DNA from: Methanobrevibacter sp.
Lineage (GTDB): Archaea > Methanobacteriota > Methanobacteria > Methanobacteriales > Methanobacteriaceae
Direction: 5' to 3'
Assembly: GCF_015062985.1 (NCBI RefSeq)
Contig: NZ_SUTI01000020.1
Span: 1-23,808 of the forward strand
Length of the DNA: 23,808 nt
The notes under the pieces are model-generated. The model searched no databases. It saw only the letters and a program-made list of their open reading frames with translations, and had not been told where the DNA came from. Of this stretch, positions 15,792 through 23,808 are shown one piece after another (within the stretch, counting starts at the first letter, position 1; every line of letters starts with the position of its first letter). The position numbers and the translations under genes were made by a program.

Positions 15792-16592
15792 TTACATTTC
15801 ATCGTAAAACGGCTGTTCGCCACATTCCCAAACGGATGTAAATTCATCCAAATCTCTTACAAATTCGAATTTTGTTCCAGGTGCTACAATAGTGTCAAAT
15901 TCATCGTTTACAGTTTCGCCCAAATAAAACAGTTTATGGGATTTTTTAAACAGCAATATGTTTGTAAACTTTAAATTCTCATTGTAATGAGGATCTGAAT
16001 TCAGATTCATTGGAATCGGTGATTGATATATTCCATCTACAGCTCCATCTTTCATGAAATTTTCATCACTTCTAAGCATGAACGCCATGTTGTCTTTAAG
16101 TTCAATGGAATTTTCTTTTATGATTGTGAGCATTTCATTTAACTGGTTTAGCCTGTCAGAAGTATTGCTGAATAAATTCAAAAATGTTCCCATTCCCATG
16201 TTGATGTTAGAATCTGTAAATGGATTTATTGCTATTGTGGAATACTTGTCTCCTGCCTGTTCCATCAAATCTGCCAAATCGCTCATGAACAATACATATG
16301 CAGAGCTTTCAACACCTGCATGCTCCATCATTTCATTACTTGTAAAAAGAGGCACCGCATTTCTGCCTTCATCATCGGTAAGATAAATAATATTGAAACC
16401 CGCCTCGCCTTCAGGTTCAAAGACATCTCCAACCTTGGCGTTTTCAGCACCCTCAATCATGTTGAGTGAATATTCAACAGGCATGATTAATTGCGATTCC
16501 TTGAACTTTTCAAGAAATCTGTTTCTCTCATCGGCATTATTCACATCCATTTTCATCAGTTCTTCAAGTTCAGAATTATCCAATAACTCCAT
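15792..16592 (-). CDS. SseB-like protein
   Basis: A 266-residue acidic soluble protein. Residues about 25-120 match the SseB N-terminal domain pattern: a 'FLEKFKESQLIMPVEY' region, then GRNAVPLFTSNEMMEHAG and AINPF. In E. coli SseB raises serine tolerance, but its molecular role is unclear, and archaeal relatives are uncharacterised. The C-terminal half (GVWECGEQPFYDEM end, preceded by a loop of Asn/Met-rich sequence) has no recognisable domain. A strong ribosome site, GGAGGAT at 16604-16598, lies 7 nt from the ATG. It is followed 22 nt later by the TPR/zinc-ribbon gene. The upstream 339-nt gap separates it from the divergent helicase. Confidence 0.75.
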   Translation of the reverse strand: MELLDNSELEELMKMDVNNADERNRFLEKFKESQLIMPVEYSLNMIEGAENAKVGDVFEPEGEAGFNIIYLTDDEGRNAVPLFTSNEMMEHAGVESSAYVLFMSDLADLMEQAGDKYSTIAINPFTDSNINMGMGTFLNLFSNTSDRLNQLNEMLTIIKENSIELKDNMAFMLRSDENFMKDGAVDGIYQSPIPMNLNSDPHYNENLKFTNILLFKKSHKLFYLGETVNDEFDTIVAPGTKFEFVRDLDEFTSVWECGEQPFYDEM

Positions 16593-16595
16593 GTT

Positions 16596-16667
16596 TTATC
16601 CTCCAATATTATTCATTAATTCCTCATACAAAGAAATATTGCCTGAAATTCTATATTTTCCGAAAAT
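16596..16667 (-). other. Start-less short open stretch upstream of the SseB-like gene
   Basis: Just upstream of the SseB-like gene, a 23-codon open stretch reads IFGKYRISGN, then ISLYEELMNNIGG, and ends TAA over the ribosome site of that gene. It is bounded upstream by TAA and has no ATG at its head (TTG or internal ATG only). It has protein-like composition and could be the remnant end of a lost gene. Chance in AT-rich DNA is also possible. Confidence 0.25.
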
Positions 16668-16931
16668 TTAACCTGACATGATTTTTCATGGCATCCTTAT
16701 CATTTATAGAAAATTTTATGTCGAAATCCAAATTCATTTTAAATTTTTATTTGCTTTTTCTGCACAATTTATAATATTGTTCTGATTTGATTATCTAATT
16801 GAATTTAAAAATATTATCGTTATTATATTGTTACTATACTATTGATTATAATTATTGCTATAACAAAATTCTAAAAAAATAATATTTATAAGAAACATAT
16901 TTTTTATTATAAAATCAAGGAAATTAAATAA
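16668..16931. promoter_or_regulatory. Intergenic region with promoter of the helicase operon
   Basis: This AT-rich spacer between the SseB-like gene and the divergent helicase carries a TATA-like box, ATTTATAAG at 16884-16892. It is about 40 nt from the helicase ATG, compatible with a start near 16912-16918. AAGGA at 16917-16921 lies 10 nt before the ATG. Many TATTAT and TTATTA stretches lie at 16800-16880, any of which might be a promoter element; I see no repeat, operator or RNA gene. Confidence 0.4.
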
Positions 16932-19316
16932 ATGAAACAAAACACATTCACGGGAAACAATTCCGATTTTTACAATGCGCTAAAAGAAAGCATAAAAAAT
17001 GCCGAATCAATCGATATCATAGTTTCATTTCTCATGGAATCAGGCGTCAAGTTAATCATTAATGATTTGAAAAATTCCAATTTGAAAATCCGGATTTTAA
17101 CAACCAGATATCTTAACATCACCCAGCCACAGGCACTTTACATACTAAAAAGAGAGCTTAAAGACAATTTAGAATTAAAATTCTACTCAGAAAAAAACAG
17201 TTTCCATCCAAAAGCATACATCTTCCACAACAAAGATGATTCAGAAATATATGTAGGATCATCAAACATGTCCCAAGGTGCATTAACTACTTCCATTGAG
17301 TGGAACTATCACTTTAAAAAGTCTGAAAAGCCAAATGACTTCATGCATTTCCGGAACACTTTTGAAGATCTCTTCGAAAACCATTCTATAGAAGTTAGCG
17401 ATGAAGTCCTGAGAGACTATTCAAAATCATGGACCAGACCCCAAGTTTCAAAACATTCACCAGATGAAAATAACTCTAAAGAATTCGAGCCCAACCCTGC
17501 ACAACTTGAAGCATTATACATGCTAAATCAATCTAGAGAAGAGGGCTATGAAAAGGCACTGATTGTTGCAGCCACAGGTATAGGAAAAACATATCTTGCA
17601 GCATTCGATACAAAAAACTACAGTAAAATTTTATTTGTTGCACACAGAGAGGAAATCATAAAACAGGCAAGCAAGACATTTAGAAATATCCATCCTAACA
17701 AAACTATGGGATTTTTCTACAGCACCACAAAAGAGACTGACAGGGACATCACCTTTGCCCTGGTTCAAAGCCTTGGAAAGGAAAGGTATCTCAATGAAAA
17801 CTATTTCAAAAAGGATTATTTCGACTACATCATCATCGACGAGTTTCACCATGCCGTTGCAAACAACTACAAGAGAATTCTCGACTATTTCAAACCTAAA
17901 TTCATGCTGGGCCTTACTGCAACTCCTGAGAGGCTGGACACCAAGGATGTCTTTGCCCTGTGTGACTACAATACAGTTTATGAAATAAGGCTAAAAGAAG
18001 CAATCAACAAGGGATTCCTCTCACCGTTCAGGTATTATGGAATCTATGACGATACCGTCAATTACGATGACATCAGCACGAGAAACGGCCAGTATGATGA
18101 AAAGGACCTTGAAGATAAGCTTATGATTAACAGAAGGGCGAATCTGGTATTGAAGCATTACCTGAAATACAAATCCAAAATCGCAATCGGATTCTGTTCA
18201 TCAATAAAGCATGCAGAGTTCATGGCCGAGTATTTCACAAACCATGACATCCCCTCAGCTGCTGTTCACAGTGGTGAACATGGAGAATACACTGAAGAAA
18301 GGAAAATTGTAGTTGAAAAGCTTAAAAGCAATGAACTGAACATCCTGTTTACGGTTGACATGTTCAACGAGGGCGTTGACATTCCTTCAATCGATACAGT
18401 GCTCTTTTTAAGACCTACACAGTCACCGACAATATTTTTACAGCAGCTTGGAAGGGGACTGCGGAAAAGCGAAAACAAAAAGTATCTGACTGTGCTTGAT
18501 TTCATTGGAAACTACAAGAAGGCCAATCTTGTTCCATTTTTATTGAGCGACAAGGATTACAACTCCAAGGCGCTTGCAACCGAATCCGTGCTTGAGTTTG
18601 AATATCCTAATGACTGCTTTATTGACTTTGATTTCCAACTTGTAGATTTATTTAAGGTACAGGCTTCACAGGAGCTTAAAGTAAAGGATAAAATCATCTT
18701 TGAGTACAACTCAGTTAAAGACACTCTGAGCCACCGGCCTTCAAGGGTTGAACTTTTCCTGAAAATGGACGATGCAATATATACTGCAATGAAGAAAAAT
18801 TCAAAGCTGAACCTTTTCAGGGACTATATCACATTTTTATCCGACAATAATGAATTAATGGATGATGAAAAGTCAATTGTGGGCTCAAAGGCTCATGAGT
18901 TTTTAAAGACATTGGAAACAACAAGCATGACAAAATCATACAAGATGCCTATACTTCGGGCGTTCTACAATGACGGAGACATAAAAATGGAGATTACCGA
19001 TGATGATGTCTACAGGTCAATGCTTGAGTTCTACAGCGATTCCTCGAACGGAGTGGACATGCTCAAGGACAATGCAACAAAAGACTATAAGACATGGGAT
19101 AAAAGAAAATACGTCTCACTTGCAAAAAGAAATCCGATCAAGTTCCTAAACAAGTCTGCAGGTGAATTTTTCATAAAAAAAGATGGATGTGCACTTGCAC
19201 TGAGTGATGATTTAAAGGAATTTATTGAAAAAGAAAGCTTTATAGAACACTTCAGAGACATTATAGAATATAGAACATTATATTATTACAAGACAAGATT
19301 TGAGGCTAAAAAATGA
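16932..19316 (+). CDS. PLD-nuclease-like / DEAD-box superfamily 2 helicase
   Basis: A 794-residue protein. Residues 1-165 form a phospholipase D-like nuclease module with an H-x-K (FHPKAYIFH, near 92) and an S-x-N (GSSNMSQG, near 110). SF2 helicase motifs follow: Walker A AATGIGKTYLAA near 213, IIIDEFHHA near 303 (motif II D-E-F-H), LGLTATPER near 327, and LQQLGRGLRKSE near 504 (motif VI). The C-terminal 230 residues are helical (RPSRVELFLKMDDAIY, TTSMTKSYKMPIL) and of a type common after such helicases. PLD/SF2 proteins occur in DNA repair and in defence systems. It overlaps the methyltransferase by 4 nt (ATGA), so the two are translationally coupled. The gene is richer in G/C than the restriction genes to its left, by eye. 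An older relative of it is decayed at 7505-7910. Confidence 0.93.
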   Translation: MKQNTFTGNNSDFYNALKESIKNAESIDIIVSFLMESGVKLIINDLKNSNLKIRILTTRYLNITQPQALYILKRELKDNLELKFYSEKNSFHPKAYIFHNKDDSEIYVGSSNMSQGALTTSIEWNYHFKKSEKPNDFMHFRNTFEDLFENHSIEVSDEVLRDYSKSWTRPQVSKHSPDENNSKEFEPNPAQLEALYMLNQSREEGYEKALIVAATGIGKTYLAAFDTKNYSKILFVAHREEIIKQASKTFRNIHPNKTMGFFYSTTKETDRDITFALVQSLGKERYLNENYFKKDYFDYIIIDEFHHAVANNYKRILDYFKPKFMLGLTATPERLDTKDVFALCDYNTVYEIRLKEAINKGFLSPFRYYGIYDDTVNYDDISTRNGQYDEKDLEDKLMINRRANLVLKHYLKYKSKIAIGFCSSIKHAEFMAEYFTNHDIPSAAVHSGEHGEYTEERKIVVEKLKSNELNILFTVDMFNEGVDIPSIDTVLFLRPTQSPTIFLQQLGRGLRKSENKKYLTVLDFIGNYKKANLVPFLLSDKDYNSKALATESVLEFEYPNDCFIDFDFQLVDLFKVQASQELKVKDKIIFEYNSVKDTLSHRPSRVELFLKMDDAIYTAMKKNSKLNLFRDYITFLSDNNELMDDEKSIVGSKAHEFLKTLETTSMTKSYKMPILRAFYNDGDIKMEITDDDVYRSMLEFYSDSSNGVDMLKDNATKDYKTWDKRKYVSLAKRNPIKFLNKSAGEFFIKKDGCALALSDDLKEFIEKESFIEHFRDIIEYRTLYYYKTRFEAKK

Positions 19317-19882
19317 ATTACTATGATGAAAACGGACAGGAGTTCTTTGACGGAACCGTCAATACAGACATGACCCCCCATTACGATGAATTTTTAGGAT
19401 ATGTAGCTGAAGGAGGACATATCCTTGATGTGGGATGCGGATCCGGAAGAGATACCAGAAACTTTAAAGAACTGGGATATGATGTCACAGCAATTGACGG
19501 ATCTCTAAAGATGTGCGAGCTTGCAAGCGAATATTCGGGCGTTAATGTCAAGCACATGCAGTTTCAGGAAATTGAATTTACTGATGAGTTTGACGGCATC
19601 TGGGCCTCAGCATCACTTCTTCATGTTCCAAGCACAGAGATTGACCAAGTTTTGGATAAACTGAAAACTGCCCTTAAAAAAGACGGAACACTATATGCCT
19701 CATTTAAACTGGGGGATTTTGAAGGTGAGAGAAACGGAAGATACTTCAATGACTTTACCGAATCCACCGCATGTGAGTTATTCAAAAAAAACGGCTTTGA
19801 AATTATCAAGACATGGCTTACAAACGATGCAAGGTTAAACAGGCAGGATGAAAAATGGGTAAATATTTTAGTTAAAAAATAA
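19313..19882 (+). CDS. Class I SAM-dependent methyltransferase
   Basis: A 189-residue single-domain methyltransferase. Motif I is ILDVGCGSGRDTRNF near residue 39, the acidic end of beta 2 is VTAIDGSLKMCELA near 58, and a post-I IWASASLLHV strand near 98 is typical of TehB/UbiE-like small-molecule or protein methyltransferases. No N-P-P-Y/F motif is present, so a DNA N6-adenine or N4-cytosine methylase is unlikely. The start overlaps the helicase stop as ATGA, and no separate promoter is needed. Partnership with a PLD/DEAD-box helicase raises the question of whether it modifies nucleic acid or acts on another molecule. The gene is complete; a run of AT-rich sequence follows. Confidence 0.88.
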   Translation: MNYYDENGQEFFDGTVNTDMTPHYDEFLGYVAEGGHILDVGCGSGRDTRNFKELGYDVTAIDGSLKMCELASEYSGVNVKHMQFQEIEFTDEFDGIWASASLLHVPSTEIDQVLDKLKTALKKDGTLYASFKLGDFEGERNGRYFNDFTESTACELFKKNGFEIIKTWLTNDARLNRQDEKWVNILVKK

Positions 19883-20279
19883 TAAAACATTTCAAAATAC
19901 TATTGATTTGCTTAAGAATCATTTAAAAAAACCCCTCGCCAATTAAATTTTTAAACTATAAGTCGTAAAATTACATAGGTTTATTTTATTTTAAATTTTT
20001 TACATTTGAAATTTCATTTAAATGAAAATTCATGCAAATTTTTCTTTAATTTTAATCTATTGATAGTTATAAATTTTATACTACTTTATCTTTTTAATTT
20101 TATGATGAACTAATTAATTAAGAAAAAATCAGTTTAAAAAGACTAAATTAAATCCTAAAATTGAAAAATACAAATTAAAAACTATTTTAGATAAAAAAAT
20201 ACATTAAATAAGATAATACAGTTTGTTCAACTATAAAATTCATAAATCATTGAAAAAAATACCTCTGATAAAAATCAGA
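19883..20279. other. AT-rich intergenic region without a recognisable gene
   Basis: About 400 nt between the convergent methyltransferase and adhesin-like gene. It holds T-rich runs at 19980-20005 and 20040-20060, which could serve as poly-U archaeal termination sites for the methyltransferase transcript. A small hairpin CTGAT-AAAA-ATCAG at about 20265-20280 sits next to a long A-run. No convincing ORF, RNA or repeat was seen. Confidence 0.4.
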
Positions 20280-20316
20280 AAAAAAAATAAAAAAAGAAGA
20301 TGATATTAAATCATCT
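20280..20316 (-). terminator. Hairpin and U-run terminator of the adhesin-like gene
   Basis: Read on the minus strand, AGATGAT (20316-20310), a five-base loop, and ATCATCT (20304-20298) form a perfect 7-bp stem. It is followed by a run rich in T, with 7 T, one A and 9 T. The stem overlaps the last two bases of the stop codon. A second small hairpin lies just beyond. This looks like an intrinsic-type terminator. Confidence 0.65.
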
Positions 20317-23300
20317 ACTTAACTTTAATATTGACCTTTTTAGTTACTTTGTTGTAATATGAACTACCTTTGTAAGTAATTACAGATTTAAAAGTACCTT
20401 TTTTGGTTAATTTAGTAATTTTAAATGTTGCAACACCTTTGCTGTTAGTTTTAGCAGTATAGGTTTTCTTATTAACTTTAATAGTAACTTTAGTATTTTT
20501 CATAACTTTATTTACATTATTTTTCAAAGTTATTGTGTATTTTTTTGTTTTAACTGATTTCTTAAATGTTTTTGATTTAGCAGTTATTTTAGGAGTTGCC
20601 TTTTTAACAGTGACTTTAACATTTTTAGTTACACTCGCATAATTAGAGTTTCCTTCAAATGTTATTGTGACGGCATATGATGATTTAGGAACTAAACCAT
20701 TAGTTTGTAATTTAACCTGCCCATTTGAGTCAGTAACTATATTTTTAATACCATTAAAATTAATAATTATATTCTCATTACTTAATGCAACGCCATTTTG
20801 GTCTTTTAATGATGCAATTAAATCTTTACCTCCATTGTAAACAGTAGTAAGTGATGATGCTTCAATAAATGTAGATAATTTATTTACTTTAAAGGAATAA
20901 GTTGCATTAGAAGATAAATAATTATTTGTTCCTCCATAAATAGCAATTAAATCAAAATCACCTGAATTTGGTGCAACATATTCAAAAGTAACTGCTCCAA
21001 GTACATTCTTATAACCAACCTCATTATTTCCTATGTAGAATTTGATAACACCATCATAAATCATACTGTTATGAGATAAAACATTTATATTGAATACAAC
21101 TGGACTAGTATAATAAACTTCATCTACATTACCAATGATAATATTAGTTTCTGCTTTATCAATTATGATATTAGAAACATCTTCACAACTTAAATAATTA
21201 TCACTATCATATTTAACCGTAATTTTATGTTCTCCTGCCAAAGGAGTGTAACTTAAGCTAGCAACACCATTATAAACATTTGATGAACCTATTTTTGTTT
21301 CACCATCGAAGAAAGTGACAGAACCTTCATTAACGGATAAATTATTCGAACTACAAACCTTGGCAATTAAAGTTAATTCATCGCCAAATGTGGAAGTTAA
21401 ATCTTCAATATCAATTATGCTTTCTGCTTTATCCACATGATAATTTTTAACATCAGAAACATCAAAGAAATAATTATTACAATAAACTACTTTAATTTCA
21501 TAATCCCCTGATATTAAAGGAACATAAGTAAAACTAGAAACTCCATTTACAACAACAGATTTGAAAATGAAATTGTCATTTACATAAAAACTCACAGTAC
21601 CATCATTAATAACACTGTATAAACTTTTAACATTAGCAACAAAAGTAGAATTAAAACCAACAGTACCTTTATCAACCATCACCTCAACAGTAGCAGAATC
21701 TACAAGCAATTTACAAGTATTATTTGAACTCACATAATTAGAAGACTCAAAAACAGCAGAAATCATATGCTCACCATCAGTAGATGGAGCATAACTTAAA
21801 CTAGCAACACCACCATTAACATTTGATGAACCTATTTTTGTTTCACCATCAAAGAAAGTGACAGAACCTTCATTAACGGATAAATTATTCGAACTACAAA
21901 CCTTGGCAATTAAAGTTAATTCATCGCCAAATGTGGAAGTTAAATCTTCAATATCAATTATGCTTTCTGCTTTATCCACATGATAATTTTTAACATCAGA
22001 AACATCAAAGAAATAATTATTACAATAAACTACTTTAATTTCATAATCCCCTGATATTAAAGGAACATAAGTAAAACTAGAAACTCCATTTACAACAACA
22101 GATTTGAAAATGAAATTGTCATTTACATAAAAACTCACAGTACCATCATTAATAACACTGTATAAACTTTTAACATTAGCAACAAAAGTAGAATTAAAAC
22201 CAACAGTACCTTTATCAACCATCACCTCAACAGTAGCAGAATCTACAAGCAATTTACAAGTATTATTTGAACTCACATAATTAGAAGACTCAAAAACAGC
22301 AGAAATCATATGCTCACCATCAGTAGATGGAGCATAACTTAAACTAGCAACACCACCATTAACATTTGATGAACCTATTTTTGTTTCACCATCAAAGAAA
22401 GAAACAACACCTTCATCAACAGTTAAAGTAGAGTTGAGATTAGCAGTTAATGTAGTTTTATTACCAACAACAGAATAAACATCGGAAATAGTTAATGAAG
22501 TAAATGGTGGAATTACTGTTAGTTCAGTTGTTTCATTAGCAGGATAATAATTATCATCACCTTCAAAAATAATATTTATGTTCCAATTCCCCGTATACAA
22601 CTCTTTTAAAATACTATTATGAGAAATTACCCCATTTTTAACAGTTGTATAAATAGAATAGTTTTTTTCATTATCATCAATGAAATCCAACTTAATGTTA
22701 AAATTAGATATGTTTTTACCAAAACTATCAAAGGCATATATTAAAAAGGATTTAGGATCTTTATATTCAAAAGATGATATATCATAATTTAAATTTAAAT
22801 ATTTTTTTACTACATCTACAGATTCTGAAGAATAAATATTATTGTAAGGATAATTAAAATTACAAAAGACTATTTTTCCATATGCTCCACTCCATGAAAT
22901 AGAATTTGATTTATCAAATGTACAGTTGACTAAATTTCCAAAACCACTTTGCCAATCAACATCAATATCTGAATTACCTACAAAACTACAATTTACCATA
23001 GTACTTTTATAAGAATTAGATGACCAATAAACAACACTACGCCCTTTATTAGCAATAAAAGTTGAATTAACTAAATTACCATGAGCTCCAAACCATGCAA
23101 TTGCAGCACCATAAGAACCAGAAGCAGAATTATTAACAAAACTACAATTAATAACACTAAGAAAATCCCCATGACAAGTAATAGCACCAATCGCACTATT
23201 AGCAAAATTATCCTCAAAAGTACAATTCAAAACAACATTATGGGCTGAACTAAATTGCATTACGCCCCCATAATCAGTAGCACGATTGCCAACAAAAGTA

Positions 23301-23808
23301 CAATCAACAATCCGATTATTACTTCCAAGATAAACAGCACCACCATTAGACGCAATATTATTTACAAAAGTACAATTAATCACATTAATATTACTACCAC
23401 CAGAAATAGCACCGCCATATCCAGTACTTAAACCATTAATAAACTTAATATTCTTTAATGTAACACCATTAAAATCAGAAAATACATTATTAAAAAGATT
23501 ACCATTTAACCAATGACCATTACCATCAATAGTAATCCTACTAAAAGACTCAATCCTATCAGACTCATTCATAGCCCTAAAATCAGAATCCAACACTAAA
23601 ACATCACCAGAAGAAGTATCCTTAATTAAAACAGACAAATCACCAAAACTTCCAACATCAACACCTTCACCAAAATCATCCATGCGAACTAACTCACCAT
23701 TAATACTTTCACCATCAATTTTCCCATATAGTCCACTCCATGAAATAGAATTTGATTTATCAAATGTACAGTTGACTAAATTTCCAAAACCACTTTGCCA
23801 ATCAACAT
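20315..23808 (-). CDS. Adhesin-like surface protein, partial (5' end outside window)
   Basis: The frame is open to the right edge: an ATG at 23683 is internal, since 41 further codons run without a stop to 23806 and no signal peptide follows the ATG. The N-terminal part has repeated NCTF-x-x-N, GGAI/GGAV motifs (INCTFVNNIASNGGAVYLG and similar), a right-handed beta-helix of the polymorphic-membrane-protein type. The middle is a series of about 90-residue Ig-like domains (ending VDKAES or similar), including two identical copies of a 181-residue block. The last 100 residues are very rich in Lys/Thr/Val (KSVKTKKYTITL, KVTKKVNIKVK) with no sortase motif or membrane anchor; in Methanobrevibacter such ends are thought to hold the protein to the cell wall. 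Ends in TAG followed by a terminator. Likely mediates attachment to surfaces or partner cells. Confidence 0.85.
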   Translation of the reverse strand, partial: VDWQSGFGNLVNCTFDKSNSISWSGLYGKIDGESINGELVRMDDFGEGVDVGSFGDLSVLIKDTSSGDVLVLDSDFRAMNESDRIESFSRITIDGNGHWLNGNLFNNVFSDFNGVTLKNIKFINGLSTGYGGAISGGSNINVINCTFVNNIASNGGAVYLGSNNRIVDCTFVGNRATDYGGVMQFSSAHNVVLNCTFEDNFANSAIGAITCHGDFLSVINCSFVNNSASGSYGAAIAWFGAHGNLVNSTFIANKGRSVVYWSSNSYKSTMVNCSFVGNSDIDVDWQSGFGNLVNCTFDKSNSISWSGAYGKIVFCNFNYPYNNIYSSESVDVVKKYLNLNYDISSFEYKDPKSFLIYAFDSFGKNISNFNIKLDFIDDNEKNYSIYTTVKNGVISHNSILKELYTGNWNINIIFEGDDNYYPANETTELTVIPPFTSLTISDVYSVVGNKTTLTANLNSTLTVDEGVVSFFDGETKIGSSNVNGGVASLSYAPSTDGEHMISAVFESSNYVSSNNTCKLLVDSATVEVMVDKGTVGFNSTFVANVKSLYSVINDGTVSFYVNDNFIFKSVVVNGVSSFTYVPLISGDYEIKVVYCNNYFFDVSDVKNYHVDKAESIIDIEDLTSTFGDELTLIAKVCSSNNLSVNEGSVTFFDGETKIGSSNVNGGVASLSYAPSTDGEHMISAVFESSNYVSSNNTCKLLVDSATVEVMVDKGTVGFNSTFVANVKSLYSVINDGTVSFYVNDNFIFKSVVVNGVSSFTYVPLISGDYEIKVVYCNNYFFDVSDVKNYHVDKAESIIDIEDLTSTFGDELTLIAKVCSSNNLSVNEGSVTFFDGETKIGSSNVYNGVASLSYTPLAGEHKITVKYDSDNYLSCEDVSNIIIDKAETNIIIGNVDEVYYTSPVVFNINVLSHNSMIYDGVIKFYIGNNEVGYKNVLGAVTFEYVAPNSGDFDLIAIYGGTNNYLSSNATYSFKVNKLSTFIEASSLTTVYNGGKDLIASLKDQNGVALSNENIIINFNGIKNIVTDSNGQVKLQTNGLVPKSSYAVTITFEGNSNYASVTKNVKVTVKKATPKITAKSKTFKKSVKTKKYTITLKNNVNKVMKNTKVTIKVNKKTYTAKTNSKGVATFKITKLTKKGTFKSVITYKGSSYYNKVTKKVNIKVK
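21276..22361. repeat. 543-bp tandem duplication inside the adhesin-like gene
   Basis: Positions 21276-21818 and 21819-22361 are two directly repeated copies, each 543 bp (181 codons), encoding two Ig-like domains. By eye they differ at only one base near the start (caccatcgaa in the first, caccatcaaa in the second). A third partial copy of about 40 bp follows at 22362. Such near identity in a coding repeat suggests a recent duplication or ongoing homogenisation. Confidence 0.9.
22886..22962. repeat. Direct repeat, copy 1 (partner at 23732-23808)
   Basis: These 77 bp are identical to 23732-23808, an offset of 846 bp (282 codons), and encode VDWQSGFGNLVNCTFDKSN and adjoining residues of the beta-helix. 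The partner copy reaches the window edge, so the repeat is probably longer. Confidence 0.85.
23732..23808. repeat. Direct repeat, copy 2 at the window edge
   Basis: Identical to 22886-22962 over the whole 77 bp visible, ending at the edge. After both copies the sequences part: this one leads into a new beta-helix module (GSFGDLSVLIKD), the other into the linker before the Ig-like domains. Confidence 0.85.

Noticed and set aside
16393..16671. Plus-strand 92-codon open frame opposite the SseB-like gene
   Set aside because: It is Ser/Phe-rich antisense sequence to a well-supported gene with a strong ribosome site.
19883..20280. Possible small RNA or riboswitch in the AT-rich gap
   Set aside because: Only weak short stems in A/T runs; no conserved-looking structure.
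21276..22361. CRISPR array or mobile element at the repeated block
   Set aside because: The 543-bp unit is in-frame coding sequence with Ig-like domains, without short spaced repeats or inverted ends.
23681..23683. ATG at 23683 as the start of the adhesin-like gene
   Set aside because: The frame is open for another 41 codons to the edge with beta-helix sequence repeated elsewhere in the gene, and no signal peptide follows the ATG.

Overview
This is a 23.8-kb AT-rich stretch that looks archaeal, most likely from Methanobrevibacter or a close relative in the Methanobacteriales. The support is indirect: A/T-rich TATA-like boxes upstream of genes, archaeal-type winged-helix and DUF1802-like proteins, and a very large surface protein with beta-helix plus bacterial-Ig-like repeats and a lysine-rich C-terminus, which is typical of the adhesin-like proteins of Methanobrevibacter. 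No rRNA, tRNA or CRISPR array was seen.

Most of the window reads as a defence island. Region 1 (1-4643, minus strand) is a type I restriction-modification operon in the order hsdR-hsdM-hsdS; hsdS is cut by the left edge. Divergent from it (4760-6391, plus) are a DUF1802-like gene and an unknown gene whose C-terminus carries a HEPN-like R-x4-H motif. Region 2 (6394-7971) is a scar. On the minus strand it holds a small winged-helix regulator, a collagen-like phage tail-fibre type protein and the 3' stub of another probable phage gene. These abut a badly decayed plus-strand fragment of a DEAD/DEAH helicase, related to the intact helicase 9 kb further on. Region 3 (7972-12697, minus) has mcrC, an unusually long mcrB with two modified-base-reader-like N-terminal domains, and a single-chain GmrSD-like enzyme (DUF262 plus HNH-like). 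All three point to restriction of modified DNA.

Region 4 (12815-16592) is less clear. It has an endonuclease/exonuclease/phosphatase-fold protein, a divergent pair made of an unknown protein and a zinc-ribbon/HAD-like protein, then a minus-strand pair made of an SseB-like protein and a TPR/zinc-ribbon protein. Region 5 (16932-19882, plus) is an overlapping two-gene operon: a PLD-nuclease/DEAD-box helicase followed by a SAM-dependent methyltransferase. Region 6 (20315-23808, minus) is the adhesin-like gene, open at the right edge. It contains a nearly perfect 543-bp tandem duplication and a second, longer-range repeat whose other copy runs out of the window.

Together the island offers type I (unmodified DNA) and type IV (modified DNA) restriction, plus a helicase-nuclease/methyltransferase pair that could be another defence unit. 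The best candidates for something undescribed are the DUF1802/HEPN-motif pair beside the type I system, the helicase/methyltransferase operon (a relative of which decayed at the phage scar), and the phosphatase-like cluster at 12892-14784. All functions are read from motifs by eye; no database search was possible.
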